Assembly: GCF_029675105.1 (NCBI RefSeq)
Contig: NZ_JAQQFV010000004.1
Coordinates: 372,001 to 436,000, forward strand
Origin: Nocardia anocheti
Lineage (GTDB): Bacteria > Actinomycetota > Actinomycetes > Mycobacteriales > Mycobacteriaceae
Direction of reading: 5' to 3'
DNA length: 64,000 nucleotides
Shown: positions 52,001-61,325 of the stretch, piece by piece
Position numbering within the stretch: position 1 is the first letter of the stretch
How the letters are laid out: every line of letters begins with the position of its first letter
Notes under the pieces: model-generated
Seen by the model: the letters and a program-made list of their open reading frames with translations, nothing else
Told to the model about the DNA's origin: nothing
The model's database searches: none
Position numbers and translations under genes: made by a program

Positions 52001-53944
52001 GGCCCGGTCGTACCAGACCGCCTCGACGGCGTCGGTGACGCGGGCGCGCATCGCGTCGGCCCCGACGCTAGGGGTGAGCAGCCCCGCGTCGAGTTCGGCG
52101 ACGAGCGGGTTGCGCAGCAGATCGGGCCGCGCCTGCAGGCCGAAATCGTAGATCCAGCGTTCGGCGGCGTGTTCGAGCCGGTAGGGCCGCTCGTCGACGA
52201 CCTCGACGCCGAGGCTCTGCAGCACCGGCAGCACCTGGCTCAGCGACACCCCACTCCCTGCGATGTAGAGGCTGAACCGCCAGGTGCCAGGCGCGGAATC
52301 GGGGGTGCGGTAGAGGAGCTGGCCGATGCCGCCCTCGCGCAGCCGGGCCAGCCTGCCCAGGTCGTCGAGGCCGCGGGCGGGGGTGAAGTCCTCCTTGTAG
52401 CCCTCGGGGAAGGTCTCGGCGGCACGGGCGACGGCAGCCGGATCGTGCTCGGCCGAGGTGGCCGCCTCGCCCTCGACGCGGTCGTCCCAGCTGTGGCTGG
52501 CCGCGTCGAGCAGCGCCTGCACGCGCAGCCGGTTCTCCTCGGAGGTGTCCGGGATCGGCGCGTGCGGTTCGGTGGAGAGCATGACCGTGAAATAGACACT
52601 GGCCAGCTCGCTTTCGCTGACGCGCGCCGAGTAGTCGATATCGGTGCCGCCCAGCTCGCGGACCAGGATGTCCTGCATCTCCAGCCGCACCGCGGTGGTG
52701 TAGCGGTCGCGCGGCAGGTACACCATGCACGCGACGAAACGGCCGTAGGAATCCGACCGCAGGAACAGCCGCACCTGCCTGCGCAGGCCGACGCCGAGCA
52801 CCGCGACGGCGGTGCGCCGCAGCGTCTCGGTGTCGGCGGAGAACAGCTCGGTGCGCGGGAACGACTCGATCACCTCGAGCATGGCCTGCCCCGAGAACGA
52901 ATCCAGGTCGAACCCGGCCGCCTCGATCGCGCTGCGCACGCGCCGGTTGATCACGGGGATGTCGAGCACGTTCTCGTGCACGGCGCTGACGGTGAACACC
53001 CCGATGAACAGGTGCACCCCGACCACGGCGCCCGCGTCGTCGACATCGGCGACACCGATGAAGTACGGGTAGACCGACCGGTGCACGGTGGCCCGGACCA
53101 GCCCCTGGGTGAGCAGCAGCAGCGGCCGGTCACCGCCGTTGATCGGCACCTGGAAGTCGGTGCCGATCCCCGGCCGCAGCACACCCAGCGAGCTGGCGTC
53201 CACCGCGCTGGACACGGTGTGCCCGCCCACCGTGTCGCGCCGGTAGCGCGCGTAGCCGAGCAGGGTGAAGTTGCCGTCGGCCAGCCAGCGCAGCAGGTCG
53301 GCGCACGCGCCCAGGTCGGCGGCCGGGAACGGTGCCGGGGACCGGCCAGCGGCCTGGTCGAGCCGGTCGGCGAGGCCGGACTGCACCCGGACCATGTCCT
53401 CGGTGTCGTCGATGACCTGCCGCACGTCGGCGATCACCTTCGGCAGCGTCACGGTGAGCTCGTCGAGCGCCGCCCGGCTGGTCGAGGGATGCAGTTGCAG
53501 ATGCATCCACGACTCGGCCAGCCCGACCGCGCCGTTGCCGTCCACCTCGTGCGGGGCGGCCGAGACCAGCTTGCCCTCGGCGTCGCGGATGACCTCGAAG
53601 ATCGGATGGATGACCTCGGTGACGCTGACCTGCGCGCGATTGAGCGCCGCGGTGATCGACTCGACCAGCAGCGGCATGTCGTCGGTCACCAGCTGGACCG
53701 CGACTCCCACGCCCGCGCCGTCGTCGGGATGGTGCACCCGCATGAGCGCCTTGCCGCGCGGACGTTCGGCGGCCAGCTCGAGGTGACGGCGGAAGATCTG
53801 GGTGATGCCGGTGATCGTGCAGTCGACGTCCCCGGCGTCGACGTGTCGGAAGTACGCCTCCTCCAAGGTGGCGAGCTCCCCACGCAGAGGCTGGGGCAGA
53901 CCCGCCGCCCACGCTGCGCTGGACAATTCCGACGAGACCGTCAT
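49067..53944 (-). CDS. gdh: NAD-specific glutamate dehydrogenase, large (180 kDa) type
   Basis: A 1625-residue L-type NAD-GDH converting glutamate to 2-oxoglutarate and ammonium. It has a long N-terminal regulatory part with ACT-like segments (about residues 1-620), then the catalytic domain carrying [25 protein letters not shown] (Lys substrate site, about 880), [14 protein letters not shown] (about 1003) and [12 protein letters not shown], then a long helical C-terminus. In mycobacteria the enzyme is inhibited by the FHA protein GarA; another FHA gene is in this window, but not obviously related. ATG 53944 follows GGGAG and a tandem 11-bp repeat. First gene of the gdh-thioesterase-hypothetical operon. 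Confidence 0.96.
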   Translation of the reverse strand: [1625 protein letters not shown]

Positions 53945-53964
53945 TTTCCGTCCACTCCCAAGGA

Positions 53965-53986
53965 TTCGGTTCCGCTTCGGTTCCGC
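53965..53986 (-). repeat. Tandem 11-bp repeat upstream of gdh
   Basis: TTCGGTTCCGC occurs twice in direct succession (53965-53975 and 53976-53986), ending 21 bp upstream of the gdh ATG. The 11-bp period is one helical turn, typical of stacked regulator sites, but could also be a slippage duplication. Confidence 0.5.
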
Positions 53987-54187
53987 ATACAGGTGACGCC
54001 GAATCGAGACTAGCCCGAGGTCAGGGGCCGCGCCGAGAGACAACCCGATTACCCCACCGGTAACTTCGCCGAGGACACGTCAGCGACGCCGAACCCGCCG
54101 TGCCGCAACGGATTCCGCCCGCAGCGAACAGCCGTCGTCCGCCCGGATCCGGTACCGCGACGGGCAGGTCGGATCGCCGCCGCAGAC
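53987..54187. other. gdh-ettA intergenic region
   Basis: Two hundred bases between the gdh repeat and the ettA terminator. It must contain the gdh promoter (minus strand); CTAGTCTCG lies near 54005 on the minus strand as a weak -10. No gene or RNA is recognisable. Confidence 0.4.
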
Positions 54188-54228
54188 ACCACGGGCAGGG
54201 TGGCGACGCGCGCTACCCTGCCCGTGGT
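54188..54228 (-). terminator. Terminator of ettA
   Basis: Perfect 14-base arms ACCACGGGCAGGGT (54188-54201) and ACCCTGCCCGTGGT (54215-54228), with an additional paired inner segment, 20 bp past the ettA stop (54248). Confidence 0.8.
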
Positions 54229-54247
54229 CCGGCTCGGTGTGATCCGC

Positions 54248-55924
<1,677 letters not shown>

Positions 55925-55993
55925 ATATGGAAGCCTATCGGTGCGGGTAACGGGGATGAGATGCGGAGCGGGCCGGGTGCCGCGGACAGCGCC

Positions 55994-56554
55994 TCAGGCG
56001 TCGACCCGCTCGGGGATGCCCGCCGGGGGCACCTCGTCCGGCGATCGCGCCGGGAGGGAATCCGCCGCGGTCGTAGAGGCTACGGCAGTGGGGGCGGTGG
56101 GCGCATACTCGGCCACGTCCCCGGCGCCCGAGGGTGCAGCGTCGAGCCGACCGGAAATATTCCGTGCCGGGTGCACCGCCGCCCGCGCGGCGTCCGACCG
56201 TCGCACCACCGAGGCACTGCACCGGTTCAGATCCGGCCCCACCGCCGCCGCCCGCATCTCCAGATCGCGCCGCTCGGTGCCGTCCTTGGTCCGGTATTCG
56301 TGCGAGCGCAACTGCCCGTAGGCGATCACCGGGTCGCCCCGATGCAACGACCGGTCGACGCCGACCGCCAGCTTGCGCCAGCAGGAAACCGTCAGGTACA
56401 GGCTCCCGTTGTCCACCCACTCCCCCGTCGCCGGGTCGAGCCGCCGGGCATTGCTGGCCATGCGGAAGGTGACCACCTGGTCACCGTTGCCGAGGTCCCG
56501 TCGCACCGGATGGGTGATCACGGTGCCGACCACCGCCGTGTTCGTCTCGTACAT
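55994..56554 (-). CDS. Single-stranded DNA-binding protein paralogue (SsbB-like)
   Basis: A 186-residue OB-fold SSB. The N-terminal OB domain (1-110): MYETNTAVVGTVITHPVRRDL, VVTFRMASNARRL, LYLTVSCWRKLA, YGQLRSHEYRTKDGTERRDLEM. The tail is Ala/Pro-rich and does not end in the acidic DDDxPF tip of housekeeping SSB, so it is the second SSB (Rv2478c type) that lacks the partner-binding tail; such proteins act in special conditions such as recombination or sporulation in related orders. ATG at 56554. Upstream of ettA with a 69-bp gap. Confidence 0.92.
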   Translation of the reverse strand: MYETNTAVVGTVITHPVRRDLGNGDQVVTFRMASNARRLDPATGEWVDNGSLYLTVSCWRKLAVGVDRSLHRGDPVIAYGQLRSHEYRTKDGTERRDLEMRAAAVGPDLNRCSASVVRRSDAARAAVHPARNISGRLDAAPSGAGDVAEYAPTAPTAVASTTAADSLPARSPDEVPPAGIPERVDA

Positions 56555-56674
56555 CGAATCCGCCCCCGCTCGTCGTCGTTGTCCTGATGATTCAAGGGTG
56601 GCCGCTCACGCGGCGGAGGGGGAGGGGCGAAGACGAAATGGGGACAACTTCGCCGGTTGTGGATATCTGCCGTG

Positions 56675-57652
56675 TCAGACGACGGGAAGCTCGGTGTTCG
56701 CTCCGCACAGCACCACGATCGGCCGCACGCCGGGCTCCGGGGTGTAGACCCCGCTCTGCACGGCGGCCAGCGCGGCGGCGCCCTCGAGCTCCACGACCAC
56801 CCGGAACTCGCGCCACAGGTACTCCCGCGCCGCGCTGATCGCGTCGTCGGCGACCGACAGGGCGGGCATCCCGTGCCGCTGGGCGATGTCGAAGGCGATG
56901 TCGCCGACCCGGGTCGCGCACAGCAGCTCGGTGGCGGGCGATTGCGCGGCCACGTCGACCGGTTTGCCCGCCGCCAGCGCCGCCGACAGGGCCGGGGTGT
57001 GCTCGGATTCCACGCCGACGATCTGCCTGCGCCTGCCCAGCGCGGCGCCGAGTCCGGCGATGAGGCCACCGCCCCCGATCGCGGCCAGCACCGGCGGCCG
57101 CCCGCGCACCTGTTCCTCCAGCTCCAGCCCGATCACCCCGGCGCCCGCCACCACGGCGGGCATGTCGTAGGCGTGCAGGTGTTCGGCGCCGCGTTCGGCG
57201 GCCAACGTCACCGCGCGCTGCTGGGCCTCGGCGTAGCTGGTGCCGTGCCAGAGCACCTCGGCGCCGTGCGCCCACATCGCCGCGACCTTGGTGTGCGGCG
57301 CCGATTCGGGCACCACCACGGTGCAGTCGCGACCCAGCTGGGCGGCGGCCAGGGCCACCGCGATCCCGGCGTTGCCGCCGGAGGCGACCACCACATGACC
57401 GGTCTGCTCCCGCGTGCTCAGCAGCGCGTTGAGCGCGCCACGCACCTTGAAGGTGCCGCCGTGCTGGAGGAACTCCAACTTCAGCGAGACCGGCACCGGA
57501 CCGCTCGGCCCGTCGACGCTGGTGTGGAAGACGGGGGTCTTGCGGACCCGTCCGGCCAGCCTGCGCCGGGCCGCGCGCACCTCGGTGCGCAGGATCCGCG
57601 GAGGCTCGGCACGCTCGGCCGACTCGCTCACCGGCACCTCGCGTGCGCTCAC
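56675..57652 (-). CDS. PLP-dependent threonine/serine dehydratase-family protein
   Basis: A 325-residue fold-type II PLP enzyme. Lys Schiff-base site in GGTFKVRGALNAL (about 66-78), substrate loop ASGGNAGIAVALAAAQLG (about 90-107), and the phosphate-binding tetraglycine AAIGGGGLIAGLG (about 191-203). No ACT domain, so it is the catabolic or racemase-like branch; deamination of Thr/Ser is most likely. GTG start at 57652 overlaps the upstream CtaG gene stop by 4 bp. Confidence 0.9.
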   Translation of the reverse strand: MSAREVPVSESAERAEPPRILRTEVRAARRRLAGRVRKTPVFHTSVDGPSGPVPVSLKLEFLQHGGTFKVRGALNALLSTREQTGHVVVASGGNAGIAVALAAAQLGRDCTVVVPESAPHTKVAAMWAHGAEVLWHGTSYAEAQQRAVTLAAERGAEHLHAYDMPAVVAGAGVIGLELEEQVRGRPPVLAAIGGGGLIAGLGAALGRRRQIVGVESEHTPALSAALAAGKPVDVAAQSPATELLCATRVGDIAFDIAQRHGMPALSVADDAISAAREYLWREFRVVVELEGAAALAAVQSGVYTPEPGVRPIVVLCGANTELPVV

Positions 57653-59718
57653 CGGCGCACCTCACCGTCGCGGCGCGCCAGCTCCGCGTACATCGCGTTG
57701 TAGGCGGTCAGCTCGGCGTCGTTGTCCCGGTCGGCGGCACGGTCGGTGCGCTTGGCCAGGCGTTGATCGCTGCGCGACCACTGGATCAGCAGCGCCAACA
57801 TCACCACCACCAGCGGCACCTCACCGCTGGCCCAGGCGAAGCTGCCGCCGTTGCGCTGGTCGGCGAGCAGGTCGATGTGCCAGCCCAGGCCGAGGGTGCG
57901 GTAGAACCAGCCGCCGAGCACGGTGGTCATGCTCATCAGCGCGATGCCGAAGAACGCGTGGAAGGGCAGCGTGCCGAAGACCATGGCGAGCTTGGTCAGC
58001 GGCGCCACCTCGCGCGGCTTGGGGTCGATGCCGATCACCACCCAGTAGAACAGGTAGCCGCTGATCAGGAAGTGCGCGTTCATCATCAGATGGGCGGCGT
58101 GCGAGTCGACGGTGGTGTCGAAGATGCCGCCCAGGTAGAGCGCGTAGAACCCGGCCACGAAGATTACCGAGGCGACCACCGGCTGGGTCAGGAACCGCGA
58201 GACCGGGTTGTGCACGGCGGCCAGGATCCACTCGCGCGGCCCTGGCACTCCACCCTTGCCCGCGGGCGGCAATGCGCGCAGCGCCAGCGTCACCGCGCCG
58301 CCGAGGGCGAGCAGGATCGGCGCCAGCATCGACAGCGCCATGTGCGCGCCCATGTGCACGCTGAACATGGCGGGCGAATACCGGCCGACCCCCGAGGATG
58401 TGGCCAGCAACAGCACCAGACAGCCACTGCACCAGGCGATGGTCCGACCCACCGGCCACGCGTCCCCACGCTTGCGCAGGCGATACACCCCGAGCAGGTA
58501 GAGCGCGGCCAGCACGAGGGCCAGGGTTCCGAAGATCAGATCGAAGCGCCAGTCGAACAGCAGTCTGGCCACCGTCGGCGGCCCGTCGATGACATAGCCG
58601 AGCTCCACCTCCATCGGCGTCGGCACCGAGGTGGGCGGCGGAGGCGGCGTGCGGCCGAGGCCGACGGCCAGCCCGATCGTGGCCGCGAAGATGAGCATCT
58701 CCACCCCGGCGAAGCGGATCAGGGCGCCGCGGTCACGTGGGTCGGCGGCCAGCGCGGGCAGCGCGGCGCGACGCTGCAGATAGCCGATGGCGGCGAGCAC
58801 GAGCAGCGCGGCGGTCTTGGCCAGCACCAGCCTGCCGTAGGTGGTGGTGAACAGGTCGGCGGCGGGCACCCGCACCCAGGCGTTGATCACGCCGCTCACC
58901 GCGATCACCGCGATCGACACCGTGGCCGCCAGCGAGAACCGTCGCGCCGCCACATCGGTGCCAGCCCCGCCGCGCATCGCGTGCGCGAGCACCGCGATCA
59001 GCCCACCGACCCACACCGCGGCCGACACCATGTGCAACAGCAGCGAGTTGGTCGCCACATCGTGCGACCCGCCCGAGGACGAGTGCCCGGTCAACGCCAG
59101 CGGCATCATCGTCACCAGCGCGCCACCCAGCAGCACCGGTGTCCAGCCCCAGCGCAATGCCAGGCGGCAGCCGATCGCCACGATCAGCGCGAGCAGCACC
59201 GTCGTCCGCCAGGCCCCCGCGACCTCGACCTGGGTGATCACCGGCCACAGTTTCTCCGGCCGCCAGATGCTCGTCACCGGCTGACCGGTCGTATCCGACA
59301 CCGTCAATGGCACCAGCAGCGCCGCCGCCCCCGCCCAGACCAGCGCCGCGCCCGAAGCCCGTCGCACCGCCCGATACCCGCCCGCCTCGAGCAACCCGCT
59401 GTCACGCGGCGGGAGCAGGAACGCCGCGAACAGCAGCGAGCCGACCGTCACCGCGGCGGCGAGATCGGCGACAGCGCGCAGCGCGGGCAAGCCATATGTT
59501 GTCAACGGCCCCGGATCGGGTATACCCAGCAGACTCAACGCCTGCGCCGCCGACAACCCGACCACCATCGCCGCGACCACCGCGGCGACCGCCCCCGCGA
59601 CCACACCGAGCACCCCGAAGGACGCGGCATTGCCCACCGGCACGGACCGCCCCGACTCCGCCGCCGGTGGTCCACCGTCGACGGCGGGTCCAGCGGAGGG
59701 GTCCTGCGATAACGACAT
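57649..59718 (-). CDS. CopD-CtaG fusion membrane protein (copper / cytochrome oxidase assembly)
   Basis: A 689-residue polytopic membrane protein with about fourteen spans. Residues 30-360 resemble CopD copper-import domains (SSLLLHMVSAAVWVGGLIAVLAHAM with the conserved His). Residues 420-650 match caa3-type CtaG assembly factors (FSVHMGAHMALSMLAPILLALGG, HAAHLMMNAHFLISGYLFYWVVIG, HAFFGIALM). Such CopD-CtaG fusions (Rv0102 type, from memory) deliver copper for cytochrome c oxidase. ATG 59718 is used; the frame is open to 59844. Upstream neighbour of the dehydratase by a 4-bp overlap, a pairing without obvious metabolic logic. Confidence 0.9.
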   Translation of the reverse strand: MSLSQDPSAGPAVDGGPPAAESGRSVPVGNAASFGVLGVVAGAVAAVVAAMVVGLSAAQALSLLGIPDPGPLTTYGLPALRAVADLAAAVTVGSLLFAAFLLPPRDSGLLEAGGYRAVRRASGAALVWAGAAALLVPLTVSDTTGQPVTSIWRPEKLWPVITQVEVAGAWRTTVLLALIVAIGCRLALRWGWTPVLLGGALVTMMPLALTGHSSSGGSHDVATNSLLLHMVSAAVWVGGLIAVLAHAMRGGAGTDVAARRFSLAATVSIAVIAVSGVINAWVRVPAADLFTTTYGRLVLAKTAALLVLAAIGYLQRRAALPALAADPRDRGALIRFAGVEMLIFAATIGLAVGLGRTPPPPPTSVPTPMEVELGYVIDGPPTVARLLFDWRFDLIFGTLALVLAALYLLGVYRLRKRGDAWPVGRTIAWCSGCLVLLLATSSGVGRYSPAMFSVHMGAHMALSMLAPILLALGGAVTLALRALPPAGKGGVPGPREWILAAVHNPVSRFLTQPVVASVIFVAGFYALYLGGIFDTTVDSHAAHLMMNAHFLISGYLFYWVVIGIDPKPREVAPLTKLAMVFGTLPFHAFFGIALMSMTTVLGGWFYRTLGLGWHIDLLADQRNGGSFAWASGEVPLVVVMLALLIQWSRSDQRLAKRTDRAADRDNDAELTAYNAMYAELARRDGEVRR

Positions 59719-59804
59719 GACAACGAGGGTAGTTCGGCGTGCCCGGCACCGCCCCGATGGGGCTCTCGCTCCCGCCGTCACCCCCACCCGATCTGGTCGG
59801 TCGC

Positions 59805-59810
59805 TATACT
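59805..59810 (+). promoter_or_regulatory. -10 element for tRNA-Arg
   Basis: TATACT at 59805-59810, 47 bp upstream of the tRNA 5' end. A matching -35 is not evident. Confidence 0.4.
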
Positions 59811-59857
59811 TTTCGAGCTGGACAGCGCGGCCCAGATCCGCCAAGGTGTATGCGACT

Positions 59858-59931
59858 GCCTCCGTAGCTCAGTTGGATAGAGCAAGAGCCTTCTAATCTC
59901 TAGGTCGCAGGTTCGATTCCTGCCGGGGGCA
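59858..59931 (+). tRNA. tRNA-Arg (UCU anticodon), integration target
   Basis: A 74-nt cloverleaf: acceptor GCCTCCG/CGGGGGC with one G-T pair, D-stem GCTC/GAGC, anticodon loop CTTCTAA giving UCU (codons AGA/AGG), T-arm GCAGGTTCGATTCCTGC, discriminator A. The anticodon stem AGAGC/TCTCT has a C-U clash at the pair next to the loop (positions 31-39). tRNA-Arg genes are common integrase targets, and an intact tyrosine integrase follows at once. If the 3' half derives from attP, the mismatch may mark the crossover region. Confidence 0.9.
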
Positions 59932-59936
59932 CAAAC

Positions 59937-59971
59937 AGCTCCTGACCTGCAATAACTGCCGGTCAGGAGCT
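59937..59971 (+). terminator. Hairpin after tRNA-Arg
   Basis: Perfect 11-base arms AGCTCCTGACC (59937-59947) and GGTCAGGAGCT (59961-59971), 13-base loop, six bases after the tRNA. It may end the tRNA transcript or be an attachment-site arm structure. Confidence 0.6.
59942..59952 (+). repeat. Direct repeat, left of integrase
   Basis: CTGACCTGCAA here recurs at 60991-61001, so the pair brackets the integrase gene. Possible arm-type integrase binding sites. Confidence 0.45.
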
Positions 59972-60029
59972 TCAATCCACTCCAGCACAATGCTTCAACA
60001 GCTAGAAACTTTGCCGGTATTGTGGCTGT

Positions 60030-60962
60030 ATGAGCCAGGACCTCGACGACATCAACGAGCTTCTCGAGGACTTCACGAGCGAGCTGCGGCAGCAGAACAA
60101 GGCCAAGGGCACGATCGATCTCTACGCGCGGGACGTCGGCTACTTCCGGAAGTACCTGATCAGCGAAAACCTGCCTCCGACCCTGGAGTCATTGACACGT
60201 CAGCGGCTCGGCGCGTACATCGAGCACACGCTCAACCGCCTGAATCAGCGCACGCAGAAACCGGTCACCCCGGAGTACGCACACCGCCAGTACCGCAGTC
60301 TGCAGCAGTTCTGCAAGTACCTCGTCCGCGAGGAACTCCTCGAAATCGACCCGTTCGCACGGATGTCACCCCCGATCGTCCCAGAGAAGAAGATCCCGGT
60401 CCCTCCGGTCGACGCGCTGCGCAAACTACTCGCCGACTGCGAAGGCACTTCGTTCGACGACCGGCGCGACTCCGCGATCATCCGGCTGATGGCCGACGCC
60501 GGCCCCCGCATCGGCGAGCTCGCACCACTCGAACTCGACGCCCTCGACTTCACCGAGAACACCGTGATGGTCCTCGGCAAGGGCCGTCGACCGCGCACAC
60601 TGCCGTTCGGCGACAAGACACGCACCGCCCTGCGGCGGTACCTGCGCGTCAGGTCGAAGCACTCCGCCGCGGCGAACAACGACCCCGCGCTGTGGCTCGG
60701 CCGGTTCGGTCCGATGACAGCCTCCGGCATCCAGCAGATGATCGAGCGGCGCGCGGCTGCCGCCGGGATCGACCACATCCACCCACACCAACTCCGGCAC
60801 TTCTTCGCCCACAACTGGCTCGCCAACGGCGGCCAGGAACAGGACCTGATGATGCTGGCGGGCTGGCGCTCCAGACAGATGCTCAGCCGCTACGGCGCAT
60901 CCGTCGCCGACGAACGAGCCAGAGATGCGCACCGCAGGGCTCGGCTCGGAGATCAACTGTGA
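60030..60962 (+). CDS. Tyrosine recombinase / integrase
   Basis: A 310-residue tyrosine recombinase with an N-terminal SAM-like core-binding domain (residues 1-110) and the C-terminal catalytic domain containing all residues of the family: Arg in DAGPRIGELAPLEL (about 153), Lys in GKGRRPRTLPFG, His-x-x-Arg-His as HPHQLRHFFAHNW (about 253), Trp in MLAGWRSRQM, and the nucleophile Tyr in MLSRYGAS (about 289). It appears intact. Location 99 bp after tRNA-Arg and same-strand orientation are typical of integrases of tRNA-borne elements. No excisionase is visible. Confidence 0.93.
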   Translation: MSQDLDDINELLEDFTSELRQQNKAKGTIDLYARDVGYFRKYLISENLPPTLESLTRQRLGAYIEHTLNRLNQRTQKPVTPEYAHRQYRSLQQFCKYLVREELLEIDPFARMSPPIVPEKKIPVPPVDALRKLLADCEGTSFDDRRDSAIIRLMADAGPRIGELAPLELDALDFTENTVMVLGKGRRPRTLPFGDKTRTALRRYLRVRSKHSAAANNDPALWLGRFGPMTASGIQQMIERRAAAAGIDHIHPHQLRHFFAHNWLANGGQEQDLMMLAGWRSRQMLSRYGASVADERARDAHRRARLGDQL

Positions 60963-61325
60963 ATTATGAATCAAACACTTTCGGCGCTGACTGACCTGCA
61001 ACGACAGTGCTGGCAGACAAGCATTTAAGCATAATCTATTTGTCGCGTCAACGGTCGCCTATTGACTGTCCCACTCGGGTACCGGTGGGGTAGTTCGGTG
61101 TCGGCGAGCCAACTGAGTCCGCAGCACGGTGCCCGGTGCATGGTCGCGAACAGCACCACGTTGCTGTGCTGATGCGCGAGCGGCCGCGCTCCCCGCGAGC
61201 ACAAACGTGTGGGTGCGGCGGATCTGCTCGATCGGGTCGGCGGTCTCGGTCGCGACGCGAGACGGACGGTGGTTCGGTGAATCCTCTCGCCCCACAGGTA
61301 CCGAACGCGCTCGACGCGGCCACAC
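60963..61325. other. Element DNA without a supported gene
   Basis: Starts with the second copy of CTGACCTGCAA (60991-61001) and an AT-rich patch near 61020 (TTTAAGCATAATCTATTTG). The remaining 300 bp show only short arginine-rich frames. Probably degraded element sequence. Confidence 0.45.
60991..61001 (+). repeat. Direct repeat, right of integrase
   Basis: Second copy of CTGACCTGCAA, 29 bp after the integrase stop; see 59942-59952. Confidence 0.45.

Noticed and set aside
49037..54013. A 1658-codon open frame on the plus strand opposite gdh
   Set aside because: It is the mirror of a highly GC-biased gene; the minus-strand frame encodes a full GDH with catalytic motifs and a ribosome-binding site, the plus frame only low-complexity His/Gly/Arg/Val sequence.
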